DNA of 64,000 nt from NCBI GenBank assembly GCA_949152475.1, contig OX424556.1, positions 14,132,664-14,196,663 of the forward strand. The letters are read 5' to 3'. The position numbers and the translations under genes are program-made. The DNA is from Terebella lapidaria (taxonomy: Eukaryota; Annelida; Polychaeta; Terebellida; Terebellidae). Positions 24,450 to 36,199 of this stretch are shown here, in pieces; position 1 is the first letter of the stretch; each line of letters opens with the position of its first letter. The notes beneath the pieces are model-generated. The model worked only from the letters and a program-made list of their open reading frames with translations. It had not been told where the DNA came from and searched no databases.

Positions 24450-24660
24450 CTCTTGTATTATTTTGTTGAACGCATGTGTTTATTCAGAATTTACTGCGCA
24501 TATCTGATTTCATGGGCACCAATACTATTACCTTATGTCATCATCACTTTGCTGGTTGTATTGATAGAGTGTGAGACAAATATGTTCATCAATAAATCGT
24601 ATCTGCCTACTAGTGTACTTTTTTTGACAGCTGCATACCACCCTCCCCCCCCCCCCCCCT
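24450..24660 (+). pseudogene. Possible GPCR TM6-TM7-like fragment inside T1 copy A
   Basis: One frame reads RIYCAYLISWAPILLPYVI, then LLVVLIECETN, then KSYLPTSVLFLTAAYHP before a poly-C tract. The FxxSWxP-like core followed after about 25 residues by a LPTSxLFLxxAY stretch resembles TM6 and TM7 of class A receptors. T1 copy B keeps the first part with conservative changes (SWTPILLPYAII, 29,408-29,443) and then shifts frame. No TM1-TM5 is visible upstream. It may be a captured gene fragment or coincidence of two hydrophobic stretches. Confidence 0.25.
24646..24660. repeat. Poly-C tract in T1 copy A
   Basis: About 15 nearly uninterrupted C residues. The equivalent site in T1 copy B (about 29,540-29,552) has a slightly shorter run. 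This is a length-variable homopolymer within the element. Confidence 0.9.
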
Positions 24661-26453
24661 TCCCATGCAGGTTTACTTGGATGAGGACAGACTTGGGGAT
24701 TGACAAAATACAGGTGTATATGAATCCATTCTTATGGTCCAACTTGAGCGCTAATTGGCCGGGTTAAATACTTGATTTAGGTATGAAAACTTGTAGCAGA
24801 CGTGGGAAATTTACTTAGGTAAAAAAAAGTAAGTGTTTCGGTTTGCGTCCCAGTTATGCTTCGTAACTGGTTGTATGGAGCTTGGTTTTCTTTTCTTTTC
24901 GGATTACCTGTTTTGTGTATCGGTTTTTCAGTTTCATTCCCATAAGACGTTTGTTTGAAACATAGACATATATTTTATCTGAAACAGTAAACATACAAAA
25001 TATTTTTTAAAATCTAATTATTGGATCAGATAAAAAGTTGAACACGTGATATGAAAATAACAATATATACCCAAAACAATTGCAACAATCAAAAATAAAT
25101 ATAAAAGAAATCTTTACAAAACACTTTGGCAGCTTCCAAATATATCAACTATATAAACACATATTTTTCCGAACAAGAGGGCCTATATCGCACGCATGGA
25201 ACTATCAGTATATAGAAAACAAGTTTTCCACTATGCGGTTCTGTGAGGATGATTTGCCGTTAATCAATGAAATAAGGCCGACTCATTGAAAAATCAAGTG
25301 TCCTTTCTTCCGCCGCAAAAGATCAGCCATTGTTGGAAATAACAAAATCGTGTACTGGACGACTCTCCTTGTTATCAACCAGTGTTACTGTATTATCATG
25401 AACAATAATCTTAAAAGAATACATTTGTAAAGGATTTTTTGCTAATTGATTGCTTCGTAGTTTTTACAATCCATTGCCTGATCGGTTTCTGCAAGCAATC
25501 ACTGACCATAGTGACTAATACAGCCATTTTGGGACACTAATTAACCTACACAAAATGAAATGTAGCCGCTGATTGTAAAATACCATCAAAGTAAAAAAAA
25601 AAGTCTGACACTCGACGTTTGAGACGACGCGCAAGGGGACACAAACGAAATAAATAATTATTTTGGCCTTGTTCGTCTGCGTACATGTGAAGACAATGGC
25701 AAACGCTACACGTAGCAGTAAGTGAAGCATAGAAAGAATACATGTAGACAGGTATGATACAGTTTTGTCCTTGCATGTATATTATGTTATGTTTGCGGAT
25801 TTCTTTGACACTAATCTAATGGATCTTGAATTTGGGTGCATGTGCGAGGAATAAGACCACATGGCTGTATATTTCGTTGTCATGAACCCCAAATCACAAA
25901 AGCAGAGACGTCATCAAACCCTGAGAGCAATGTGTTCCTAATGGTAGCACTCGTCACTCTGTTCCGTAAATTCCGGTGTTGCCGTTTTTATGAGCCCTCA
26001 TACTCGTGGAGTTGCTGCCTAGTTTCATTTCACGTTGAATACTCAATAATTTCGCCAAACATTCAGGAAATCGGGTCAGATATAAAGTCTTTTGCACCTA
26101 AACAACCATTCTGCACAATCTCAAGTACTATATTTGGTTATTTAGTGAATTAAACTGGTTTATTCATTCAATGCGTGTTGTCGCCTGAATCCTGTTTCAG
26201 TACCTAAAACTGTGCCGCGATTTATCAGATAACTGTGTGATATAGTAAGGAGTTTTTGTTCTACCGAGGGACAATGATCATTCGCATAACTGATGCACAC
26301 TGTTATATCGATGACACGGACGATTTTACGTACCTTTTGAGGGCTTTTCCCTCACAATGTTTTGTTTCTTTTCGTGATTTCCTCTGATTCGGGCGTTCAA
26401 CCTCCAATTCCGGCGTTCAACCTCAGATTCTGGGGATCGCCTTTCCCAGCGTG

Positions 26454-26762
26454 CATAAAGAGCCACCGGTCTGCATTCAGATTCAGAATAGTGTCAAAAA
26501 TATGGTTGTCGTTTTGAGCGTGCCACCGTTTTACTTCAAACCAAAATAACAACACAAAAATCCCCGTCAAAAATCTGCGTGTCACCGTTGAATAATGCAT
26601 GGTGTACTGTACCCAAAACAGATGTTTTTAAAGAAGTTACAAGAAAATGGTGGCAGATGTTTTGTCCATTTTATAATTTATCGAAGGGAACCGACACGTT
26701 TCCGATAATAATACAGATGTGTGCAATGCGAAAAACCTCGAACAACCCAGTACAGTTGAATG
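26454..26762 (+). repeat. Module M fragment downstream of T1 copy A
   Basis: It continues the M copy broken by T1: 'gccaccggtctgcattcag', 'ggtggcagatgtttt' (26,648), 'gggaaccgacacgtttccga' and 'caacccagtacagttgaatg'. It then breaks off at about 26,762. Confidence 0.75.
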
Positions 26763-27553
26763 TGTGATACAACGGGAGTCGCAATGTGGTCGGTCCGTCG
26801 ATCTGCCCAGGCCAGTGAATATATGCACTTGCTGAATAAAGTAGTAACAGAAGTAACAGAATCTATTAAGGCTAATAGCAACATCCACGAAATATCTGGT
26901 TTGGGAATAATAATAAGGACCGACATATGAAAATGCAGCTGTACAGACAATGTGGGGATCGATGGATAGGGAATCACCTCAGGCGTGCGATTTGGATGGA
27001 TGCGTTGTCGGTCTTTGAACCTTGTTTCTGCAAAACAATCTTCTGACTCAATACATAAATTATTACAAATAATGTAATATTGGAAACCATATTATAGCTA
27101 TGAGTTCAATAATTGCCATGTCACTCAAACAGCATACCCGGTATTAAAAAGTTTGTCTAGCGGCATATTAAAGAAAATGTTTCCAGGCCATATTCTTACG
27201 CTTTCACTTTCTAATATGCTGTAGCGTGTATTATTATATATACCCTGTGTGTATATTGGTAAAGTGGGTTATTCCCGAGAGATATTACTGCCCGAGGCAT
27301 AAGCCGATGGCTCACGAGGGGAATAATCCACGGTACCAATGCATATATATGATACAAAGTTGTATTTATTAATTATTATACCGAATTTCTGATTTGATAA
27401 AAAGTCATTGACGAATGATGCTGCCGGTAGGCCCGGTTAGTGAATCAAATTTCTAACCGGTTAGTATATCGTTTCTTGCGGTCGGCTCCAGCAGAACGTA
27501 TTACTTCACGTGTATTGGTCAATCACAGAGCGTGATTTTACATGGGATATAAT
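26763..27553. mobile_element. Unidentified insertion (about 790 bp) in module M, containing a long hairpin
   Basis: Other M copies go from 'gtacggttgaatg' directly to 'ccgaacatataggttgttgg' and 'acatttacatgtaggctac'. Here about 790 bp of unrelated sequence separates those points. Inside it, 'attggtaaagtgggttattccc' (27,259-27,280) pairs with 'ggggaataatccacggtaccaat' (27,319-27,341), giving a hairpin of roughly 115 bp. No ORF has a recognisable domain and the ends are not defined. Confidence 0.5.
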
Positions 27554-28660
27554 ACACTAGTACACATTAACATTTACAAGTAGACTACTGGAGTACAAGA
27601 AAAGTTACAGATGGGTTGTACTAACGAGACAGAGTCAACTTTCTCATCAAGTTCGCATGGAACATGGGTGGGAATATATCGTGATGACATCGAAATTGAT
27701 CTCAGCTGACCTTGGGTGCTCATCGCGAAGTTAAATGGCTACAACAAAGTTGATCAATGGTGTTGTCGGATTGAGTCAAGTTTGGGGCTCTACTGTGTGA
27801 ATGGTCTTGACATTGACATAATGTGCTCTTCCCAAAGACAATTCTTTCCCGGTAGCAAAATTTATTGAAAGTTACGGAAGCCAGCATGGAGTGAAAATAA
27901 CAACGAAAGAGTAACCACTTAATTATAGTTAAGTACTTGTGACATCTGATGCTGTGTACGTACTAGACTATAATGATTTTACTATTATACCATGCAATGA
28001 TACCCGACAGAAAGTGTTTGTGTCCGGTTCATCACGTGCGAGACACGTGAAGGCAACACAATCCATATATTTTCACACCAAGACATACCTTACATGGAAA
28101 CTGTACGCGTATCTGAAAAAAACACTGTTCGTATCCGGATATATACCATGGCATGTACCTTGTTTCGGAGGGGGGATCGAGGTCGGAGGTATCGTCGTAC
28201 GTACAACATCGATGGAATTACCAATTACACTGAAGGATATCTGATACAAAACAGTTGACACAAAACGATTTCTGTGGCCAGCAAGGGTTACATGTATGTA
28301 TCTCGGTTATCAGCTATTCATCGTAATTTTGTTTACCTACGTTTAGTTCACCGGTCAATAAGAACATGTCCAATTTATTACCTTTGCACCAAAATATGAT
28401 TAGATACCGTTCACTTTGATGGCGTTCGATGACTGCTGCATAATAACGTGTTGGGCCAATTGAAACCTGACAAGCCTAACACTGTTACCATCACTATGGT
28501 GAGATATTGATTATACCACTAGAAACCCGAAGGTGACGAGCTTCGCAATTGAAACAAACTCCGGAAATTGACACACAATAGCTCACTGGTGTTATAAAGG
28601 ATACAGTGTGTAAAATGTGGATACAAAACAAAACATACGTTTAAACGCAATAATTCAGGC
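27554..28660 (+). repeat. Module M copy
   Basis: 'aacatttacaagtagactactgg', 'agttcgcatggaacatgggtggg', 'atcgaaattgatctcagctgacc', 'gttgtcggattgagtcaagtttgggg' and 'aatgattttac...aaagtgtttgtg' all occur in the order seen in units 0-IV. The sequence diverges after 'cagtgtgtaaaatgtggatac' (about 28,600-28,624). Confidence 0.75.
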
Positions 28661-28801
28661 AGTTACTGGATATCTTCTTTCCCGATAAAAGTTGTATTTC
28701 AGTGACAATTTTGATGTATTTATGTGTTGATTCCTCGTGTAAATGTTTTATATGTCTCGTGTCATGTGGGTAAATTAACCATGTTGGACCAAGGTTATAA
28801 T

Positions 28802-31327
28802 CACGCTGGGAAAGGCGATCTCCAGAATCTGAGGTTGAACGCCGGAATTGGAGGTTGAACGCCCGAATCAGAGGAAATCTCGTAAAGAAACAAAACATTG
28901 TGAGTAGCTCCTATGATTTTGGGTGAATACAGTATTTCATAACGATTATTGGCATGAAAGAGTGTGTCCATAGAGCATGCGAACATATATGGCTTTCAGG
29001 AATAAGCAATATTGGTGTGAGAATGTACAAACCAGGCAGTAAACTGGGACACAAAATAACGGGTCACTATCCGTATGCAAACGAAGTGCGAAGTTGCAAC
29101 CAAATTTAACATTTCGAATGGAAATGTGGCAACATACACATGTTTCACGCACAGAAATAGTTACTAGTTAACTTATTACTACAACAGAGACATCAGTATG
29201 TACACATCATCTGATAAAACACGATTTATGAGCACATTTCGATTTGACAGCTGCAACTCCATGTGTATTGAGGACGGCAACTCCATGATTTCCAATAATG
29301 AGGTAGAATTGGGCGGCAATGAAAGAGTAATGTGTTTGCTAGTTTGTATAAAACAGTTTAATTTGGTTGACCGCATGTGTTTATTCAGAATTTACTACGC
29401 ATATCGTGGACACCAATACTATTACCTTATGCCATCATCATTTTGCTGGATGTATTGATACAGTGTGAGACAAATAATACTATTGTTCATCAATAAATCG
29501 TATCTGCCTACTAGTATACTTTTCTTGATACCTGCATACTCCCCCCCCCCCCATGCAGGTTTACTTGGATGAGGACAGACTTGGGGATTGACAAAATACA
29601 GGTGTATATGAATCCATTCTTATGGTCCAATTTGAGCGCTAATTGGTCGGGTTACTTGATTTAGGCATGAAAACTTGTAGCAGACGTGGGAAATTCACTT
29701 AGGTAAAAAAGTAAATGTTTCGGTTTGCGTCCCAGTTATGCTTCGTAACTGGTTGTATGGAGCTTGGTTTTCTTTTCATTTCGGAGTACCTGTTTTGTGT
29801 ATCGGTTTTTCGGTTTCATTCCCATAAGACGTTTTTTTGTAAGATAGACATATATTTTATCTGAAACAGTAAACATACAAAATATTAAAAAATCTAATTA
29901 TTGGATCAATAAGAAGTTGAACACGTGATATGAAAATAACAATATAACCCAAAACAATTGCAACAATCAAAAATAAATATAAAAGAAATCTTTACAAAAC
30001 ACTTTGGCAGCTTCCAAATATATCAACTATATAAACACATATTTTTCCAAACAAGGGGGCTAGATATCGCACGCATGGAACTATATTATATAGAAAACAA
30101 GTTTTCCACTATGTGGTTCTGTGAGGATGATCTGCTGCTAATCAATGAAATAAGGCCGAATCATTGGAAAATCAAGTGTCCTTTCTTCCGCCGCAAGAGA
30201 TAAGCCATTGTTGGAAATTACAAAATCGTGTACTGGACGACTCTCCTTGTTATCAACCAGTGTTACTGTATTATCATGAACAATATTCTTAAAAGAATAA
30301 ATTTGTGAAGGATTTTTTCCTAATTGATTGCTTCGTAGTTTTTACAATCCATTGCCTGATCGGTTTCTGCAAGCAATCATTGACCATAGTGACTAATACA
30401 ACCATTTTGGGGACACTAATTAACGTACACAAAATGAAATGTAGCCGCTGATTGTAAAATACCCTCAAAGTCAAAAAAAAGTCTGACACTCGACGTTTGA
30501 GACGACGCGCAAGGGGACACAAACGAAATAAATATTTATTTTGGCCTGTTTGTATGCGTACATGTGAAGACAATGGCAAACGCTACACGTAGCAGTAGGT
30601 GAAGCATAGAAAGAATACATGTAGATAGGTATGATACGTTTTGTCCTTGCATGTATATTATGTTACGTTTGCATATTTCTTTGACACTAATCTAACGGGT
30701 CTTGAATTTGGGTGCATGTGCGAAGAATAAGACCACATGGCTGTATATTTCGTATGTCATGAACCCCAAATCACCAAAGCAGAGACGTCATCAAACCCTG
30801 AGAGCAATGTGTTCTTGGTAGCACTCGTCACTCTGTTCCGTAAATTCCGGTGTTGCCGTTTTTATGAGCCCTCATACTCGTGGAGTTGCAGCCTAGTTTC
30901 ATTTCACGTTGAATATTCAATAATTTCGCCAAACATTCAGGAAATCTGGCCAGATATAAAGTCTTTTGCACCTAAACAACCATTCTGCACAAGCTCAAGT
31001 ACTATATTTGGTTATTTAGTGAATGAAACTGGTTTATTCATTCGATGCGTGATGTCGCCTAGATCCTGTTTCAGTACCTAAAACTGTGCCGCGATTTATC
31101 AGATAACTGTGTGATATACTGAGGAGTTTTTGTTCTACCGAGGGACAATGATCATTCGCATAACTGATGCACACTGTTATATCGATGACACGGACGATTT
31201 TACGTACCTTTTGAGGGCTTTTCCCTCACAATGTTTTGTTTCTTTACGAGATTTCCTCTGATTCGGGCGTTCAACCTCCAATTCCGGCGTTCAACCTCAG
31301 ATTCTGGAGATCGCCTTTCCCAGCGTG
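28802..31327. mobile_element. T1 element, copy B: about 100-bp TIRs, 5-bp target duplication (ATAAT)
   Basis: The ends are CACGCTGGGAAAGGCGATC on the left and its inverse CCTTTCCCAGCGTG on the right, flanked by perfect ATAAT (28,797-28,801 and 31,328-31,332). Its flanks are unrelated to those of copy A, so the two are independent insertions of one family about 4.9 kb apart. The interiors are colinear, with small indels that disrupt every longer frame shared between them. No transposase domain was recognised. Confidence 0.88.
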
Positions 31328-31332
31328 ATAAT

Positions 31333-32067
31333 GTTCATTCTAAATTATTAATCGTCTTCCAGTTGCACTGGAATATTTTCCTTCGTATGTCAACCGTGAT
31401 GCCTCGGTATACAGCATATGAAGGACAATGCCCTAATATGAATTGTGTCTATGGAAACGCCGCAAATATTTCATATTTAGCTGCTAATAGTTATCACCAT
31501 ATTAAAAAAAAATGTTTTATTTCCCGCCGTCACTATATTCTAGCTGGGATACGACTATTGCACCTGGCAAATACATGACAAACTATAATATCTCAGGTTA
31601 TTCTGTAACATTTTAGCTGATTTTTTTTTCATAGGAAAACTATTTTTCTACATTTCGCATTACATACATTTCGTATTTTTCGCTTTTAACATAACACCAC
31701 ACAAATATACCTGATACCATAAAGATTTTCCGTGGTAAACATTTTGGTAAAAAAAAATCCATGGAGGAACTATTTAAAGAAAAAAAGATTCTCCCTATAA
31801 AAACATTCGCTCGAAAAATTTACTCTTCCAAACATCTCCATATATTTGTTTTTCCAACCGTACATATTGGTAAAATAATATTTCCATATAATGTTGATGT
31901 AGAAAAATTCTACCAAAGATTCATATACCCATTTTTTTAATATGATGTACTCTTGTCGGATCATTACACCACTTGTGCAAATAAAAAAAAATGCTCTCAA
32001 AACTAATTGCAAATTGTTGTCGTCATAACTATTTCTGAGATAAAACTTTCCATGTCATTGAAAAAAA
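31333..32067. other. No recognisable gene
   Basis: AT-rich sequence with long A and T runs between T1 copy B and the next element. Nothing in it matched module M or any protein family I know. Confidence 0.5.
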
Positions 32068-33115
32068 TTAGCCCAAAGGCTAAGATAGGTTACCGGACAA
32101 TTTTGGTTTGGCCATGGCAGCATTGGCAGGTTACAGACCTTGAGATTTACCAATCAAGGTTCACAGTGTAAATCCCAATAAAGGTCATCCGTATGAACTT
32201 CGATGTTACCATTACATGTATGTGTGTGGCATTTGATATTCTATATGTTGGGTGGAATCGTTTAGGCCGCTCAGGTCAATTTACACATTCCAAGTCAGAC
32301 ATTTGGCACTCAAGGTCATCTGACGTCAAGTTCAAGGTCATCATTAGTTGTGCCATATATGTCTTCCTGTTCATAACATGAGCTCTCTCTGCAAGCATTC
32401 CATCTACAGAGGCAAATCTGGGCATTTTTTGAGCCCAAAATGGCTGTTTTGACCTTTCAAGGTCATCGAAGGTCAGATTCAAGGTCACCACACAAGTCGC
32501 CATATATGACTTCCCATTTGAAAGTGCCAATTTCTAAGCTCTATCTTCAAGCGTTCTATGAGTACAGTCCGGACAGCTCCCATCATGAAGGAAAAAAGTG
32601 CCAAAATTTTCTAAGTCCAAAATTTTTTTGAAAGGGTGAACATTTTTTTTTGCCCTAGAAATGGCCCAAAATGGATAGTAATGCGATTTTGGGCGAAAAA
32701 AATTTTTTTCGCCGACCCGCCAAAAATTCAAAATGGCCGCCACACGAAAACCGGCGAATTTAGGGCAACCAAACTTATACATATCACAGAGGTATATGAG
32801 GGGAATCTTTTGAAACCAAAAACTCTAAACTGATCAGACAGTTTTTGAGAAAATGGCTGTCAAAGTCCATAATTGAGCGTTTTTCGACAAAAACGGCCGC
32901 CATTTTGAAAAAAATGCGAAAATCAAAAAACAAAAAAATACCTCCTTCTCAAAATATTTTTAGGCATTTTTGTGCAAAATTTCAGAAAGATTCGATCGTT
33001 AACTTTAAAGATAAAAATGTTAACGCCGGACGGACGGACGGACGGACGGCTAGACAGACGGACGGACGGACGGACGGACGGACGGACGGACGGACGGGCA
33101 GACGGAACGGACTTA
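32068..33115 (+). mobile_element. Helitron-like/pearl-like element, 5' and core part ending in (ACGG)n
   Basis: It begins with the TTAGCC-CAAA-GGCTAA hairpin and TAGGTTACCGGAC (32,086-32,098), exactly as the complete element at 58,324-59,890 does. It runs through AGGTCA direct repeats, 'aaatggctgttttgaccttt' and 'gatcagacagtttttgag' to (ACGG)n at about 33,026-33,115. It has one copy of the internal unit that is duplicated in the 58-kb element. Its own 3' hairpin terminus is not adjacent: a matching terminus lies at 37,244, with about 4 kb of other sequence between. Frames encoding GRTD or RPSV repeats come from the microsatellite. Confidence 0.8.
33026..33115. repeat. (ACGG)n microsatellite
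   Basis: About 18 imperfect ACGG units. The same motif precedes the terminal hairpin at 37,170-37,200 and 59,765-59,840. Confidence 0.95.
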
Positions 33116-33240
33116 CGGGCCTTTCCCATGTTAAATTTCCTATCTCGACTGGCCCCTAAAATTGCAAAACTGGCCCCTAAAATCTAACTTTTGGCCTAAA
33201 CCATGGTTAGGGGCCGTTTTCAGCTTTTCCCAGGCCCCCA

Positions 33241-34260
33241 ATAGTCCATTTGTCACATCTATCCTATCAATGGTGAACCTTGGAATGTTCTATAGTATAA
33301 GGTTTTTTCATGAAATCATAACAACAATCCAGTTTGTGATAATTTTGGCTGGGTTGTACTAATGCCAACCTTGGGCAATTTTTTAAATATGCAAATTAGG
33401 TCCGCCATTACTGAAAATCCTATTTCTTTGAATATCTTTGTCAATATCCAAGATAAAGTGTTTAAAACTGTACCTATACCCGGGTTTTAATGGTCAACGA
33501 GTAAGATAGAAACATTTAAATATACATCGGGCATGTGTGTTATTCCAAATATGCAAATTAGCTGCCGCCATTATGGAAAATCACGTTTTCTTCAATATCT
33601 CTGTAACTATTCTAGATAGAAAGACAAAAATTGTACATACACGCATGTTTTCATGGTCAACTAGTAAGATGGAATTATTAAAATATTTATTACAGGCTTA
33701 ATTATTCTAAAATATGCAAATTAGCTGCCGCCATCATGGAAAAACACGTTTTCTGCAATATCTCGGTAACCATTCTAGATAGAAAGACAAAAATTGTACA
33801 TACACCCATGTTCTCATGGTCAACTAGTAAGATGGAATTATCAAAATATTTATTACAGGCATAATTAATCTAGAATATGCAAATTAGCTGCCGCCATTAT
33901 GGAAAAACACGTTTTCTGCAATATCTCGGTAACCATTCTAGATAGATTGACACAAATTGTACATACACCCATGTTTTCATGGTCAATTAGAAAGATGGAA
34001 TTATGAAAATAATAATTACAGGCTTAGTTCATCTAAAATATGCATATTAGATGCCGCCATTATGGAAAAACACGTTTTCATCAATATCTTGGTAACTATT
34101 TGAGGTGAAGAGACAATCGTTGTATAGGCCTATATACTATTTTCTATGGTCAAATAATAGTATGTGAATATTCATTACACGCTCAATTCATGTAAAATAT
34201 ACTAATTCGCAGCCACCACCATGGTTAGATCAGTAAGTAGTATGTATGTTATGTTTCCAT
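33241..34260. repeat. Left arm of a large inverted repeat, with 163-bp tandem units
   Basis: Units beginning 'aatatgcaaattagctgccg' start at 33,386, 33,548, 33,711, 33,874, 34,037 and 34,196 (period 159-163 bp). The whole arm, from 'tagtccatttg' and 'accttggaatgttctatag' inward, reappears in inverse orientation at about 36,200-37,153. No protein-coding signal. Confidence 0.9.
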
Positions 34261-35648
34261 GACGAATAACCGCTGTGAAATATATCATTGTTCTAATATA
34301 CATACTCATGTCATATATGATACAATGTAAAATCATGAATATTATGCTAAATAATGAGAAGGTATAACTCGTAAATAAAACAAATGTATTTATTAATGCA
34401 CGTCATTATATGCACCATGTATATTACATGTATAATTGTCATTATATAAATTATACAAATTCATCATTTTACACAAATTCAAAATGCCACACCATGCTGG
34501 GTATTTATATTGGAACAGCAATGTATGATGGGAGTATGTCTCATAAATGGCATCATCAGGTTCATAATATTTCTTGTGCGGCTCGTCAGCAACAATCATG
34601 CGTTGAATCAGACAGGCGTAGTCACTGTATGTACTGGGAGAAGAGTATTGCAATTATGTATTATTAACAATGAAATAATATTTTCGATGATACCAGAAAG
34701 CAAGGTAAGTGCAATATATATGTGTTTTATACAAAGCTGACGCGTTAAAACAACGTTGATGCTTATATACGTCGGTCAGATGATTTCAAGGATCATCGTC
34801 GCCTTGTTGTTTGAATATTTGTTGTAGTCCCTTTCCCACAGGGGAAGAAAACATGGACCAAATCAATCAGCCATTGAAGTCTCCCATTTGTGTGCATAGA
34901 TCGTCAGAACAATATGCTATATTTTATGAGTGTATACCAAAATCACCCGCAGTAATCCAGCTGATCGTTTAGTTTATGTATGATTTTGTGGTAAAATGTT
35001 CTCGAAATCAATCAAATGTTTAAAATATATCCACATGAGTCCCTCGATTCCATGAGTCAATGTATTTTCTATAATAGAATGCCACAAGTGGCACATTTAG
35101 TTGCTTTTTGTCTTTGAAGTCTGACACTCGCCCTGACCATTTTTCTGTATTATCATCCTGTCAACAAGGCAAGACGCACCTTTTCCACAGAAACAACTCA
35201 CTCTCTCGCGACCCTGGTGTTATATTTGACAACCCGAACACTGGTCTTCAATCTTTGTATGAGAATATCTGATTTACTCCCATGATTTTAGAAATAAACC
35301 GAACTTTGAGGCCGGTGTATGCGTTTGACGGGTCATGTATTCACTGCACGGACAATATCCTTGCTTGCAGGGATAGTTGAAACTTAACACACAACAGCAG
35401 GCAGAAGAACTTTGCATTTACAACGTGTTGACGTGATGTGGCCTATATAATATACCCTTTAATGTCTACGTGAATGTAATATGTAATCTCACTTAATTTT
35501 TGTTTTCATACGTACGCGATATGTGTTACCTGGTTACATATAAATATTTCTTCGATCGTTGTATTAGATATTCTAATGTTTAACGATCAAACTACTTCAA
35601 ACTACTTCAAACTCCTAAAAGTGAATTTGAAATAGGTTGATTGTGGGT
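34261..35648. other. Loop of the large inverted repeat; no gene recognised
   Basis: About 1.4 kb of single-copy-looking sequence between the arms. Overlapping frames near 34,393-34,740 on both strands have no known motif. Confidence 0.45.
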
Positions 35649-36015
35649 GTTTACACGGTCAAACTTCTCACTTCAAACTACTTCAAACTCCATCAAAATA
35701 CATCAAATTTTTCATTTGACGTTAATTTCTGATGCTCCTTTTTCTTAAAAGTTGCATTAAAGCTGAACGGCTGTGTTATATATATACTTCAATGTCACGA
35801 GCTTCAAGGTGAAAATCATGCTTTTCCTAAACTTGATATGGATACAAGTTTGAATAGTTTGACTGAATTTGATCAAAATGTGTGGTGGGGTTTGAGGTAT
35901 TTTGAAGTAGTTTGACGTAGTTTAAAGCATCGGTTTACATGATGAAACTTGGCGTTGAACTTCAAAGTTTAAAGTAGTTTGAAGTAAAAGTTTAACGTGG
36001 TTTGATAGTGTAAAC
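35649..36015. mobile_element. MITE-like element with TTTGAAGTAGTTTGA internal repeats
   Basis: The 16-bp ends GTTTACACGGTCAAAC and, in reverse complement, GTTTACACTATCAAAC match at 14 positions. The interior has 'aactacttcaaactac' units on the left side and their inverse 'gtagtttgaagtagtttga' on the right, so the 367-bp element is broadly self-complementary. Additional 'aaactacttcaaactcc' units lie just outside at about 35,588-35,618. Non-coding. Confidence 0.7.
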
Positions 36016-36025
36016 CAGGCATAAT

Positions 36026-36091
36026 AGCGGTGTTTCACTATAGGTGCCTTTAGTTGCATTTTCATATAGGCACCTAAAGTGAAACACCGCT
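36026..36091. repeat. Near-perfect hairpin, 24-bp arms, 18-nt loop
   Basis: AGCGGTGTTTCACTATAGGTGCCT (36,026-36,049) pairs with 36,068-36,091 with one mismatch. It could be a tiny MITE/foldback remnant or an RNA hairpin precursor. No homologous copy was seen elsewhere in the window. Confidence 0.9.
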
Positions 36092-36199
36092 AATTGCCAA
36101 TGCCAAAGTCAGCGAGTGAGCTCATGCTCTGATTTACACATTTATGGGTATGTGTCCTTTCCCTATCTCAAGTTTCTGTCTAGATATGTATGAAAACAT

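Larger units (their letters stand above)
23847..26453. mobile_element. T1 element, copy A: about 100-bp TIRs, 5-bp target duplication (CATAA)
   Basis: The left end TACGCTGGGAAAGGCGATC and the right end (reverse complement) CACGCTGGGAAAGGCGATC continue as inverted repeats for about 100 bp. These include a doubled 'gaggttgaacgcc' unit and 'aaaacattgtgag'. CATAA flanks both sides (23,842-23,846; 26,454-26,458), and the interrupted module M sequence ('cagggaatac...agagccaccggtctgcattcag') continues across. The interior is closely similar to 28,802-31,327. No transposase is recognisable, so it is non-autonomous or decayed. A 5-bp duplication with a CAC start recalls Transib-type elements, but the following bases do not match the CACWRTG consensus well. 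Confidence 0.85.

Noticed and set aside
24453..24767. 104-codon frame with a proline run in T1 copy A as a complete gene
   Set aside because: The middle is a poly-C tract of variable length and the frame is broken in T1 copy B. Only the TM6-like stretch is kept as a weak fragment call.
32923..33187. Frames encoding GRTD/RPSV repeats across (ACGG)n (also 59,643-59,897)
   Set aside because: Translation of a tetranucleotide microsatellite. The repeat length is not a multiple of three, so all frames stay open by chance.
33386..34260. Regularly spaced repeats that could suggest a CRISPR array (163-bp units; also the 134-bp units at 18,640-19,260)
   Set aside because: The whole unit repeats, with no unique spacers between short direct repeats, and the context is a eukaryotic transposon core.
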